Origin: CBDIHP01 sp965279195
GTDB taxonomy: Bacteria; Planctomycetota; Planctomycetia; Isosphaerales; Isosphaeraceae
Direction of reading: 5' to 3'
DNA length: 64,000 bases
Assembly (NCBI GenBank): GCA_965279195.1
Contig: CBDIHP010000042.1
Span: forward strand, 186,001 to 250,000
The notes under the pieces were generated by a model, which was not told the DNA's origin, ran no database searches, and was given only the letters and a program-made list of their open reading frames with translations. Each line of letters starts with the position of its first letter. The stretch's first letter is position 1. Position numbers and translations under genes: made by a program. Below are positions 1 through 9,076 of the stretch, piece after piece.

Positions 1-2
1 AG

Positions 3-293
3 AAGGGCGGCACGCCCGTCACCCGCGACGGCGGTCGTTTCAACTGGTGGGGCCGCGATTACACCTGGAAGGACACCATCGGGTTCCGCGGCAAGCGCGA
101 CGTCGAGAAGCCTCTCGGCGAGTGGAACCGGATGGAGGTGATCTGCGACGGCGACACCATCATCAACATCGTGAACGGCTACGTCGTGAACATCGGTACC
201 AAATCCAGCCTGACCGAGGGTAAGATCCAGTTCCAGTCGGAGGGCGCGGAGATCTTCGTCCGAAAGTTCGAGGTCCGCCCGCTGGTCAAATAA
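3..293 (+). CDS. DUF1080 (3-keto-disaccharide hydrolase-like) protein, C-terminal end
   Basis: This is the last 96 codons of a gene that begins before the window, ending at a TAA. The visible part has the typical end of the DUF1080 family: a lysine/arginine-rich strand, a segment with EWN followed by a short 'I..IVNG' strand pair, and a final strand ending QSEGAEIFVRKFEVRPL. DUF1080 is a concanavalin-like jelly-roll domain that is very abundant as secreted proteins in planctomycetes and is linked to glycan or 3-keto-sugar hydrolysis. The N-terminus, signal peptide and catalytic residues are outside the window, so only the family can be stated. Confidence 0.8.
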   Translation, partial: KGGTPVTRDGGRFNWWGRDYTWKDTIGFRGKRDVEKPLGEWNRMEVICDGDTIINIVNGYVVNIGTKSSLTEGKIQFQSEGAEIFVRKFEVRPLVK

Positions 294-345
294 CCGCCGT
301 CGCGGCGGGATTCCGGATCCTCCGGGGGACACGGCTGTCCCCCGG
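294..345. terminator. two GC-rich hairpins after the DUF1080 gene
   Basis: Directly after the stop codon is CCGCCG-TCG-CGGCGG (294-308). A second hairpin follows with perfect 10-bp arms and a CGGC loop (322-345). There is no T-tract, so this is a possible terminator or RNA-stabilising structure rather than a classical rho-independent terminator. Confidence 0.4.
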
Positions 346-416
346 GACGCCCTCCTCGTGTAGAATGGATGCGTCCTTGCATGCGTCCGATCCGCGACGG
401 GGGAGCCGAACCGCCC

Positions 417-2036
417 ATGCGTCCGACCCTCTCCGGCCGTTTCCGGCGACTCGCCGGCCTGACGTTCCTTGTCCTCGCCTCCCTGGCGAGCCTCGCACCG
501 CGAGCCGCCCTCGGCCAGGCGGATGCCGCGATCAGCCGGGGGCTTGGCTATCTGCGGTCCCAGGCCGGTTCGGCAGGCGCCGGCGAGTGTGCCCTGATCG
601 TCCTGGCGATGGCCAAGGCCGAGGCCCCGCTCAATGATCCCGGCCTGGTGACGGCGCTCGACCGCCTCAAGAAGCGGTTCAACGGGACCGCCTACACGCC
701 CGAGCGGGGCGGCGGGCCGGACATCTACGAGGCGTCGGTGACCATCATGGCGCTGGCGAACCTCGACCCGGATGGCAACAAGGGGTTCATCCAGGCCGCG
801 GCCTCGCACATCGCCTCCAAGCAGAACGCCAACGGCTCGTGGGACTACGCCCACCGGTCGGCCGGCGACACCTCGATCTCCCAGTACGCCATCCTCGGGC
901 TCTGGGAGGCCAGCACCGCCGGGGTGAATGTCTCACCCTCGGTCTGGGACCGCGCGGCCGGGTGGTGCCTCAAGAACCAGGCGGCCGGCGGCAGCTGGGA
1001 CTACCACCGCGACGAGGGCTCGCCCGAGACCCTCTCCATGACCGCCGCCGGCATCGGCACCGTCCTGATCTGCCAGCGCCAGCTCGCCGACTACAAGCGG
1101 GCCCTCGCCGCCGAGAACCCCTACCTGATTCCGCTCAACACCGAGCGAGCCCGGACGCGCTACACGGCCGACACCCCGGCCACCCGCATGACCGAGTCCG
1201 CCCGCGCGGGGCTCAACTGGATCGCACGCAACTTCAGCCTGACCAACATGCCGATCGTCGGCCAGACCCCCTTCTACTACCTCTATGGCGTCGAGCGCAT
1301 CGGGGCCCTGGCCGAGAAGGATACGATGGGCAACGTCGACTGGTTCGACGTCGGCCGCCAGTTCATCCTCAGCAAGCAGAACGCCGACGGCTCGTGGAAC
1401 TCCGAGCACGGCACGGTCCCCAACACCACCTGGGCGATCCTCTTCCTGACCAAGTCCACCGCCAAGACGGTCGAGAAGATCCGGATCCGACGCCTCGGCG
1501 CGGGCACGCTCGTCGGCGGCCGCGGGCTGCCGAAGGACCTTTCGAGCATCTCGGTCGCGGGGGGCCGGGTCGTGGCCAAGCCGATGGTCGGGGCGGTCGA
1601 GGGCATGCTCGCGGTGCTCGAAGACCCCCGGGCCGAGAACGCCGACTCCGCCCTCGCCGGCTTGATCTCCCGGTATCAGACCGAAGGGCCCAAGGCCCTG
1701 ACCCCCTACAAGGACCGGTTCCGCAAGCTCCTGACCGACAGCGACCCCGGCGTCAGGCGCGTCGCGGCCTGGGCGATCGGGCGGATGGCCGAGCTCAGCA
1801 TGGTCCCCGTCCTCCTCCCCGCCCTGCGCGACCCGGATGAGGGAGTGGTCAGGGAGGCCCAGGGGGGCCTAAAATTGTTGAGCCGGAAGATCGAAGGCTA
1901 CGGGCCGCCGCCGAATCCCACCGCCGAGCAGCGCGAGCAGGCTATCGCCCGCTGGTCGGCCTGGTACGAATCGGCCCGACCGATCGCCAACGACGCGAGG
2001 TCCGGCTCGCCCGACGTCCCCCGGAGGTCGCCATGA
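417..2036 (+). CDS. secreted prenyltransferase/squalene-oxidase-repeat protein with C-terminal HEAT-like repeats
   Basis: The 539-residue product starts with a signal peptide (basic MRPTLSGRFRR, a hydrophobic stretch, then an A-x-A-like site before GQADA). I chose ATG 417 because it gives this signal and has a GGGGGAG motif upstream; in-frame ATGs also exist at 369 and 381. The body carries alpha/alpha-toroid repeats with 'QW-like' signatures such as KQNANGSWDY and KQNADGSWN, as in terpene cyclases and alpha-2-macroglobulin-type folds. The C-terminal ~120 residues contain HEAT-like repeats (SDPGVRRVAAWAIG). No DxDD catalytic motif is evident, so a structural or binding role is more likely than cyclisation. 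It is the first gene of a five-gene operon and overlaps the next gene by 4 bp (ATGA). Confidence 0.72.
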   Translation: MRPTLSGRFRRLAGLTFLVLASLASLAPRAALGQADAAISRGLGYLRSQAGSAGAGECALIVLAMAKAEAPLNDPGLVTALDRLKKRFNGTAYTPERGGGPDIYEASVTIMALANLDPDGNKGFIQAAASHIASKQNANGSWDYAHRSAGDTSISQYAILGLWEASTAGVNVSPSVWDRAAGWCLKNQAAGGSWDYHRDEGSPETLSMTAAGIGTVLICQRQLADYKRALAAENPYLIPLNTERARTRYTADTPATRMTESARAGLNWIARNFSLTNMPIVGQTPFYYLYGVERIGALAEKDTMGNVDWFDVGRQFILSKQNADGSWNSEHGTVPNTTWAILFLTKSTAKTVEKIRIRRLGAGTLVGGRGLPKDLSSISVAGGRVVAKPMVGAVEGMLAVLEDPRAENADSALAGLISRYQTEGPKALTPYKDRFRKLLTDSDPGVRRVAAWAIGRMAELSMVPVLLPALRDPDEGVVREAQGGLKLLSRKIEGYGPPPNPTAEQREQAIARWSAWYESARPIANDARSGSPDVPRRSP

Positions 2037-3010
2037 CGGTCGCCCGCCGAGCCCAGGAACCCAGCCCGCCCCAGCCGGCGAGCCAGCCCGAGCCGCCGCC
2101 CCCCGCCCCGCGCGTCCGAGGCGAGTCGCGTCACGACCGCGTCACGTCCATGCTCATGTCCGTGATCGTGGGCGCGATGATCGTCTTCGGCTGGCTGACC
2201 ATCATCGCCGCGACGACCTCGGCCTACGCCAAGAAGGTCACCGCGCCCATCGAGGTGATCGAGGTCGAAGGGGGCGGCGGCGGCAGCCCCGACGGCACCG
2301 TCGGCGGGATCGAGACGGTCGACGTCGCCGGCGCGGCGGCCACCGACCAGAACCGGGCCTCGAACAACACCGAGGAGGCCGGCGACTTCGAGGAGCCCTC
2401 CGTGGAGGCCTCGCCCGCCGCCATGCTCGACAGCGTGGCCGAGGCCGGCCAGGGGCTCGCGGAGGTCGACATCGGCTCGGTCATGCCCACCGGCGGGAAG
2501 ATCGCCACCGGACGCCGACAGTCGAAGATCGGCAACGGCCAGGCCGGGTTCGGCTACGGGCCCGGCGACGGCGGCGTCCGGCGGGAAGACCGCTGGAGCA
2601 TCGTCTACAAGGAAGGCCAGACCGCCGACGAGTACGCCCGGCAGCTGGACGCCCTCGGCGTGGAACTCGCCATCGTCTCCGGCAACCAGCTCATCTACCT
2701 CTCGAACTTCTCCAACAGCACCCCGACCCGACGCGTCGGCACGGGCGCCGAGGACAAGCGGCTCTACTTCGTCTGGCGCGGCCAGGGCCGCAAGGCGTCC
2801 GACATCACCCTGATCCAGAAGGCCGGCCTGGAGGTCGGCGAGGGGGTGATCTTCCAGTTCTATCCCCCCGCCGTGGAGCAGGTGCTCTCGCAGCTCGAAG
2901 TCCGCTACAAGGGCCGCCAGCCGGGCGAGATCCGCAACACCCGGTTCAGCGTCGTCCCGACCGGAAACGGCTACGGCTTCGAGGTCCTCTCGCAAGAGCC
3001 GCTCCGCTAG
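2033..3010 (+). CDS. hypothetical single-pass membrane protein
   Basis: The product has 325 residues. A proline-rich cytoplasmic N-terminus (~35 residues) is followed by one transmembrane helix (about residues 41-63), a glycine-rich linker and an acidic low-complexity stretch. A compact C-terminal domain (about 185-325) begins near REDRWSIVYKEG and contains repeated beta-alpha segments. The start overlaps the stop of the upstream gene (ATGA), implying translational coupling. I do not recognise a named family. Its position between a squalene-cyclase-like repeat protein and an FHA/PQQ protein suggests a part of the same envelope assembly. Confidence 0.65.
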   Translation: MTVARRAQEPSPPQPASQPEPPPPAPRVRGESRHDRVTSMLMSVIVGAMIVFGWLTIIAATTSAYAKKVTAPIEVIEVEGGGGGSPDGTVGGIETVDVAGAAATDQNRASNNTEEAGDFEEPSVEASPAAMLDSVAEAGQGLAEVDIGSVMPTGGKIATGRRQSKIGNGQAGFGYGPGDGGVRREDRWSIVYKEGQTADEYARQLDALGVELAIVSGNQLIYLSNFSNSTPTRRVGTGAEDKRLYFVWRGQGRKASDITLIQKAGLEVGEGVIFQFYPPAVEQVLSQLEVRYKGRQPGEIRNTRFSVVPTGNGYGFEVLSQEPLR

Positions 3011-3054
3011 AAGGCATCCGGTCCCACTCATCCCAGGCGAGGCACGTTGCCCTC

Positions 3055-6000
3055 ATGGCGATCCTCGAAGTCCACGACGGTTACGGTCGCGTCGAGCGGA
3101 AGATCATCACCCAGGACCGCCCCATCCTGTTCGGGTCGAGCCCCAAGTGCGAGATCGTCCTGACCGCGATGGGCGTCGAGCCCTTCCACGGGCGGATCCG
3201 CTGGAAGGGCGACCGCTACAAGCTGGACGCCTACCCCGAGGTCGAGTCCCTCTCGCTCAACGGCCAGCGGATCAAGTCCGCCTCCCTGCGCCAGGGAGAC
3301 GAGATCGCCTTCGGCCCCTGCCGGATCTTCATGATCCAGGACGACGACGGCGACGACCAGGTCGTCGACGACCGTACCCGCGAGGCCCCGCCGCCCGCCT
3401 ACGCCCAGCCGGCCCCGACCTCCTCGCCCCCGCGCGCCTCCGCCGCGACCCCGTGGCTCGCCTCGCCCATGGCCCCGCCGTCGGTCGAGGGCTCCGCGCC
3501 CCGGGCCCAGACGCCCCTGCCCCGGTCCCGGCACGCGTCCAAGCGAGAGCAGATCGAAGGGCTGAACGCCGATCAATCCCGCGAGGCCGAGCCCCCCGGC
3601 CGCGCGAAGGCAAAGGGACGCAAGCTCAGCGACCTCTTCACCTTCAAGCCGCAATCCCCCGACGACGACCAGGCCGTCGTCTCGCCCATGGTCGTCAGCC
3701 TCGGCGTCGCCCTGGCGATCATCGTCGTGCTGAGCTGGTCGCTCTGGACCGTCATCCAGAAGAACAACGCCCAGCGCCTCTACGCCAAGGCGGTGGATGA
3801 GCTGGACACCGGCGACTTCCGCAACTCGGTCCGGCAGTTCGACCAGTTCCTCGAAGGCTTCCCGAAGCACACCGAGGCCGAGAAGGCCCGTGTCCTCCGC
3901 GAGATGGCCAACGTCCGCCAGTACACCAGCGGCGGCGCGCCCTCCTGGAACAACGCACTCGAAGCCGCCGAGGAGATGACCCAGAAGGTCGGCGACAACG
4001 AGTTCTACGTCGACTCCCGGCCCGACCTGGCCGAGCAGGTCCTCAAGATCGCCGAAGGGCTCGCCGACCGGGCCCGGGAACTCGCCGACGCCGAGCTCGT
4101 CGCCAAGGCCGAGGCCGCCCTGGCGCTCCACGGCCGGATCTCGGGCGAGTCGGCCAAGGCCCTGGTCCAGAAGTCGCAAGCCCCGAACAAGATCGCCCAG
4201 GCGAAGGCGACCATCCAGCGGATCCAGACGCGCACCAGGGCCCTCGCCTCGATGGACGCCGCCGCCAAGGCGGGCAAGGCCGCCGAGGTCTACGCCGCCC
4301 GCGACCAACTCCTGACCGAGTACGCCGACCTCTCCGGCGACAAGGACGTCATCTCCCGGCTCACGGCCGCGAACGACCTGATCCGCAAGGCGGTCAACTT
4401 CGACGAGTCCGCCCGACCCGGCGAGACCGAGCCGCGCCCGGAGATCCTCGGCCCGCCCATCAGCCTCGTGCTCCGCGACGCCATCCGCCCCGCCGCCCCG
4501 AAGTCCGACCTCGTCTATGCCCTGGTCGACGGCCTGGTCTTCGGGATCGACGGTTCGAGCGGGACGCCCCTCTGGCAGAAGCCCGTCGGGCTCGCCTCGC
4601 CGTTCCCGCCGGTCGCCGTGCCCGGGCCTGACCCGAGCATCCTCGTCGTCGACTCCCGCTACAACGAACTCGTCCGGATCAACGGCCGCAGCGGCAAGCT
4701 GATCTGGCGGCAGGAACTCGGCGAGGTCGTCAGCGACCCGCCGCTGATCCTCGGCAATCAGGCTGTGCAGCCCCTGCCGTCGGGCAAGCTGCTGCTGGTG
4801 GACATCAACTCTGGCGGCACCCGAGGGTCTGTCACTCTGGGCAAGCGGATCGCCAGGTCCCCGGTCACCGACGAGAACGGCCAGCTCCTCTACGTCCTGG
4901 CCGAGGAGGACGTCCTCTTCGTCCTGACCCGCGACACCTATTCCTGCGTCGCGGTCGAGTACGTCGGCCACCAGAAAGGCTCGATCGGCGCGCCGCCGGC
5001 CCGCGTCGGCCGCTACCTGGTCGTGGTCGAGAATAAAGGCATTGACACCGGTCGATGGCTGGTCTACCTCCTCAGCGAGGACGGCACGAAGCTCAAGCAG
5101 GTCCAGGACATCCCCATCGGCGGCTGGACGTGGTCGACGCCCGCGTCGGCCGGGTCGGTGATCTGGTCGATGTCCGACCGCGGCGAGGTCGCGGCCTATT
5201 CGGTCGGCCTCTACGACGCCAAGGTGCCGTTCACCCTGATCTCGAAGACCGTCCCCGAGGACCGCCCGGTTGGCCCGTCGTACGGAACGGCCCGGTCGGA
5301 TCGGGAGTTCTGGATCTCCTCATCCCGCTCGGGCCGGTACAACCTCAACACCGAGCAGGGGCGGCTCGTGCCGGCCTGGACCGTCGGCGAGGCGGGGCCC
5401 TCCCGGGGGCCGATCCAGGTCGCCGGCAAGCTGATGGTCCTGACCCAGCAGAACGGTACCGACCCCGGCGTCGCGCTCTGGGGCATCGACCCCAATCGCG
5501 GCTCGACCGTCTGGAAGACGACCCTGGGCGCACCCTGGCCCGTCCTGCCGTCCTCGGCCGGGGCCGACCGGCCGCTCGAAGCCTTCGGGCCCGACGGCGC
5601 GGTGCTGCCGATCTCCAGCGAGGTCGTGAAGGGGGGCGGGTTCCTCCAGGCCACCCTCGCCAGGCCGGCCCAGTTCCGGCTCCCGACTGGGAAGCTCCAG
5701 CGCGTGGACATCGGCGCGAGCACCCTGGTCGTCCAGCCGGGCGAGAACCGCATGCTCGTCCGCGAGGACAAGGCCGCCTTCCAGCCCATCGAACTCCCGG
5801 CCCCGACCGGCGTCACCCCGCTCGCCTGGGGGACGAACCTGCTCATCCCCAGCATCGACAGCCGGGTCTACTTGATCGACCCGAGGTCGGGCGCGGCCCA
5901 GGCCGACCCGTTCATGCCGCCGTACGACAAGAAGAAGCCGGTCGTCTGGCTCTCGCCGGTCCTGCTCGACGGCGACGCCGTCGGCCTGGCCGACACCGAG

Positions 6001-6534
6001 GGCCGGATCCGTCGCCTGACCCGGATCGGTAACCCCCGCCCGAGGCTGGAGATCACGACCGACCTCAAGCTCGACGCCCCGCTCGCCGCCGACCCCGCCT
6101 CAACCGGCCCGGCCCTGATCGTCCTGACGACCGACAACAAGGTGCGGTCCCTCTCGGCCCGCGATCTCGGGGCCCAGGGGGCCTGGATGCTCGAAGCCCC
6201 CGCGCTCTGGGGCCCGAAGGCCGTCGGCGGCCGGGTGTTCCTGGGCGACGCCCAGGGTCGGATCCTGGCGTTCGGGCCCGACGGCTCTCGCCAGTGGACC
6301 AGCCCGCCGTCGAAGTCGGTCGCCGAGGCGCCCCCGCTCGTCCGGGACGGCGCGGCCTGGTTCCTCGGGCGTGACGGCAAGCTGTTCGGCCTGTCGCTCG
6401 ACGACGGCAGCCTCAAGCGCGACCCGGCCCCGCTCGGCGTCCTGCCGCTCGGCCCGGCGATCACGACCCAGGGCGAGCTGCTCGTCCCCACCGGCTGGAG
6501 CAGCCTGCGACGATTCGACGTCTCCGGTGGTTAA
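3055..6534 (+). CDS. FHA domain - transmembrane - helical repeat - PQQ beta-propeller protein
   Basis: A 1159-residue multidomain protein. Residues ~1-95 form an FHA domain (FGSSPKCEIVL, FHGRIRW, SLNGQRI), a phosphothreonine-binding module that would sit in the cytoplasm. A proline-rich linker leads to one transmembrane helix (~212-234). Residues ~235-470 are helical and TPR-like (DTGDFRNSVRQFDQFLEGFPKH). From ~490 to the end are PQQ/BamB-type propeller blades (GSSGTPLWQK, NGRSGKLIWRQELG, DPNRGSTVWKTTLG). This layout suggests that a cytoplasmic phospho-signal is coupled to an extracytoplasmic binding platform. It lies 44 bp after the preceding gene and 55 bp before the next. Confidence 0.75.
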   Translation: MAILEVHDGYGRVERKIITQDRPILFGSSPKCEIVLTAMGVEPFHGRIRWKGDRYKLDAYPEVESLSLNGQRIKSASLRQGDEIAFGPCRIFMIQDDDGDDQVVDDRTREAPPPAYAQPAPTSSPPRASAATPWLASPMAPPSVEGSAPRAQTPLPRSRHASKREQIEGLNADQSREAEPPGRAKAKGRKLSDLFTFKPQSPDDDQAVVSPMVVSLGVALAIIVVLSWSLWTVIQKNNAQRLYAKAVDELDTGDFRNSVRQFDQFLEGFPKHTEAEKARVLREMANVRQYTSGGAPSWNNALEAAEEMTQKVGDNEFYVDSRPDLAEQVLKIAEGLADRARELADAELVAKAEAALALHGRISGESAKALVQKSQAPNKIAQAKATIQRIQTRTRALASMDAAAKAGKAAEVYAARDQLLTEYADLSGDKDVISRLTAANDLIRKAVNFDESARPGETEPRPEILGPPISLVLRDAIRPAAPKSDLVYALVDGLVFGIDGSSGTPLWQKPVGLASPFPPVAVPGPDPSILVVDSRYNELVRINGRSGKLIWRQELGEVVSDPPLILGNQAVQPLPSGKLLLVDINSGGTRGSVTLGKRIARSPVTDENGQLLYVLAEEDVLFVLTRDTYSCVAVEYVGHQKGSIGAPPARVGRYLVVVENKGIDTGRWLVYLLSEDGTKLKQVQDIPIGGWTWSTPASAGSVIWSMSDRGEVAAYSVGLYDAKVPFTLISKTVPEDRPVGPSYGTARSDREFWISSSRSGRYNLNTEQGRLVPAWTVGEAGPSRGPIQVAGKLMVLTQQNGTDPGVALWGIDPNRGSTVWKTTLGAPWPVLPSSAGADRPLEAFGPDGAVLPISSEVVKGGGFLQATLARPAQFRLPTGKLQRVDIGASTLVVQPGENRMLVREDKAAFQPIELPAPTGVTPLAWGTNLLIPSIDSRVYLIDPRSGAAQADPFMPPYDKKKPVVWLSPVLLDGDAVGLADTEGRIRRLTRIGNPRPRLEITTDLKLDAPLAADPASTGPALIVLTTDNKVRSLSARDLGAQGAWMLEAPALWGPKAVGGRVFLGDAQGRILAFGPDGSRQWTSPPSKSVAEAPPLVRDGAAWFLGRDGKLFGLSLDDGSLKRDPAPLGVLPLGPAITTQGELLVPTGWSSLRRFDVSGG

Positions 6535-6589
6535 TCCCTCATGTCTGCCTATGACAATCTGTGAGTCTCCCGGTTCGAGGCCCCTTCTC

Positions 6590-9076
6590 ATGCCCGACCG
6601 CTCCGATACGACCGGCTGGTTCGGCCGGATCCGCGTGCTGCTCTCGGTCGCCTCGGCCGTAATCGGGCTGGCGCTCGCCTGGCCGGGGCTCGGCCTGGGC
6701 CAGCAGCCGCCCGTCTCCGGCGTGGCCCCGCTCCGGAAGAAGCTCGACCTGCTCAAGACCGAGCCGTTCGACCGGATCACCCTGCCCGACAACTCGGTGT
6801 GGGAGGTCGAGCCGATCGTCCCCCGCCCCCTCCCTCCGATCGACAAGAAGGAGCGGGAACGCAAGGCACGCGAGGAGAACACCATCCCCGCGGGCGGGAA
6901 CATCGGGCTGCTCGGCGAGAAGAGCAAGTTCGAAGACCCCGGGCAGAAGGTCAAGGACGCCGAGGAGCGCGACACCCTCGTCATCCACCTGATGGACGCC
7001 GAGGTCCGCGACTACCGGGTGCGGCGGGAACACGTCAAATCGGTCGAGTATTTCGAGGACATGCTGATCGCCGAGGCCGACCGGCTGACCGCCATCAAGG
7101 ATTTCACCCGGGCCTTCGAACTCCTGATGATCGTCGAGCGCCGCCAGCCCGACTGGAAGGGGCTGGCCGAGGCCGTCAACCGCCTGCTCTACGCCGAGGG
7201 GAGCGAGGCCCTCTCGAACCTCGACGGCGAGAAGGGCCTGCGGCTCCTGTTCGAGTTGTATGCCAGGGACCCCAAGTTCCCCGGCCTGGCCGACAGCCTG
7301 GCGTCGTCGTTCAGCAAACGCATCGACACCGCCTTCCGGATCGGCAACTACCCCCGCTCGCGGCAGGTCCTGCACGAGTTCCGGTCGATCTTCCCCGAGC
7401 ACCCCCTGGTCAAGGAAGCCTCGAACCGGTTCAAGAACCGCGTGAACGGGCTGATCGAGAAAGCCAAGGCCGCCCCGTCGAGCGAGAAGGTCGACCTCCT
7501 GATCGACGCCGCCCGCACCTGGCCGACCTACGACGGGATCGAGGCGTCCTTTCGCGAAGGCTTCCAGGCCGAGCCCGTCCTCGACGTCGCCGTGACCGAC
7601 GTCGCCAACCCCATCGGTCCCTGGCCCGGAACCCCGGCCCTCAACCGGATTTCGCGGCTGCTCTACATCCCGCTGCTGGCCGGCGAGGATGAATCCGCGC
7701 TGAAGGGGACGCGGACCGATCAGCTCCTGAGCGGCCTGGAGACGGGCGAGCTGGGGCGGTCCTTGAAGATCTCGGTCAGGGACGGGATCAAGTGGTCCGA
7801 CGGCTCGCGGAACGTGTCGGCAATCGACGTCGCCCGGGCCCTGGCCGACCGGGCCCAGCCGAGTTCTCCCGCCTACAACGCCCGCTGGGCCGACCTGCTC
7901 GACACGATCCGGCCGGTCGACGAGACCCAGGTCGAGATCCTGCTCTCGCGCCCCGTGATGAAGCCCGAGGCCTGGCTCCTGACCCCGATCGGCCCGGCCC
8001 ACGCCAGCGCCGACGGCTGGGTGGCCGTCGGGACCCGCGAGCGGAAGCCCGTCGGCGACGCCTCGTTCCGTTGGATCGCCGGGGATTCGTCGGCGACGCA
8101 GTTCCTCAACCTGGCCGCCCCGGCCGGCCCGGGGAACCGGGTCAAGCGGCTCCGCGAGCGCCGGTTCGAGACCCCCGAGCTGGCCCAGGCGGCCTTCGTC
8201 GCGGGCGACGTCAGCATGCTCGAACACGTCCCGACCGACCAGGTCGAGGAGTACCGCAAGCGGCCCGACGTCAAGGTCGGGACGTATGCCGATCCCTTGC
8301 TCCATTTCCTGGCGGTCGACGGCCGTAGCGCGGTGCTCCGCAACCGCTCGCTCCGCCGGGCCCTGTCGCTCTCGATCGACCGCAAGACGCTCCTCGAAGA
8401 GACGGTCCTGAGGCGCAAGCCGGACGAGAAGAACCTGGTCAACGACGGGCCGTTCCCCAAGGGGAGCTACACCGACGCCCCGGACGTCCCCGCCTACGAC
8501 TACGACCCCCTCCTGGGCAAGATGCTCATCGCGGCGGCCCGGAAGGAGCTGGGCGGCGGGACCTGGGACCGGATCAAGCTGGAATATCCCAACACCCCCG
8601 AGGCCCGCGCGGTCTGCCCGAAGATCATCGAGGCGTTGACCCTCGTCGGCCTCGAAGTGCTCGGCGTCGAGCGGAACGAGTCGGAGCTGGAGTCGGAACT
8701 TCGGGCCGGGCGGCGGTTCGACCTGGCGTATCGGTCGATCCGGTTCAACGAGCCGACTCTCCACGCCGGCCCTCTGATCTGCCCGGCCTATGACGCCCCG
8801 CCGCAGGTCGAAGGCCTGGATTCGATCACCAGCCCCCGGATCCTCCAGCTCCTCCTCCAGGCCGACCGGACACCCGAGGTCACGACCTCGCGGAACCTCC
8901 TGATCCAGATCGACCGCGAGTCGCGCGACGAACTGCCGGTCATCCCGCTCTGGCAGCTCGAGGATCATTACGCCTGGCGCGGCCGGCTCAAGGGGCCGAC
9001 CGAGGCTCAGAACGGCCTGTATGACGGGATCCACACCTGGGAGATCGAGCCATGGTTCGCCCGCGATCCCTGGTGA
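6590..9076 (+). CDS. secreted TPR-like / solute-binding protein family 5 hybrid
   Basis: The 828-residue product starts at ATG 6590, which gives a signal peptide ending near GLGLGQQ; ATG 6551 is in frame but leaves the signal internal. Residues ~120-330 are helical and repeat-like (RAFELLMIVERRQPDW). From ~350 the sequence follows the family 5 solute-binding proteins (DppA/OppA type): ISVRDGIKWSDGS, then RRALSLSIDRKTLLEETV, then a late PVIPLWQLEDHYAW. No permease or ATPase genes of a transporter are nearby, so it may act as an extracytoplasmic binding module of the operon rather than as a transporter component. It overlaps the next gene by 25 bp. Confidence 0.72.
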   Translation: MPDRSDTTGWFGRIRVLLSVASAVIGLALAWPGLGLGQQPPVSGVAPLRKKLDLLKTEPFDRITLPDNSVWEVEPIVPRPLPPIDKKERERKAREENTIPAGGNIGLLGEKSKFEDPGQKVKDAEERDTLVIHLMDAEVRDYRVRREHVKSVEYFEDMLIAEADRLTAIKDFTRAFELLMIVERRQPDWKGLAEAVNRLLYAEGSEALSNLDGEKGLRLLFELYARDPKFPGLADSLASSFSKRIDTAFRIGNYPRSRQVLHEFRSIFPEHPLVKEASNRFKNRVNGLIEKAKAAPSSEKVDLLIDAARTWPTYDGIEASFREGFQAEPVLDVAVTDVANPIGPWPGTPALNRISRLLYIPLLAGEDESALKGTRTDQLLSGLETGELGRSLKISVRDGIKWSDGSRNVSAIDVARALADRAQPSSPAYNARWADLLDTIRPVDETQVEILLSRPVMKPEAWLLTPIGPAHASADGWVAVGTRERKPVGDASFRWIAGDSSATQFLNLAAPAGPGNRVKRLRERRFETPELAQAAFVAGDVSMLEHVPTDQVEEYRKRPDVKVGTYADPLLHFLAVDGRSAVLRNRSLRRALSLSIDRKTLLEETVLRRKPDEKNLVNDGPFPKGSYTDAPDVPAYDYDPLLGKMLIAAARKELGGGTWDRIKLEYPNTPEARAVCPKIIEALTLVGLEVLGVERNESELESELRAGRRFDLAYRSIRFNEPTLHAGPLICPAYDAPPQVEGLDSITSPRILQLLLQADRTPEVTTSRNLLIQIDRESRDELPVIPLWQLEDHYAWRGRLKGPTEAQNGLYDGIHTWEIEPWFARDPW

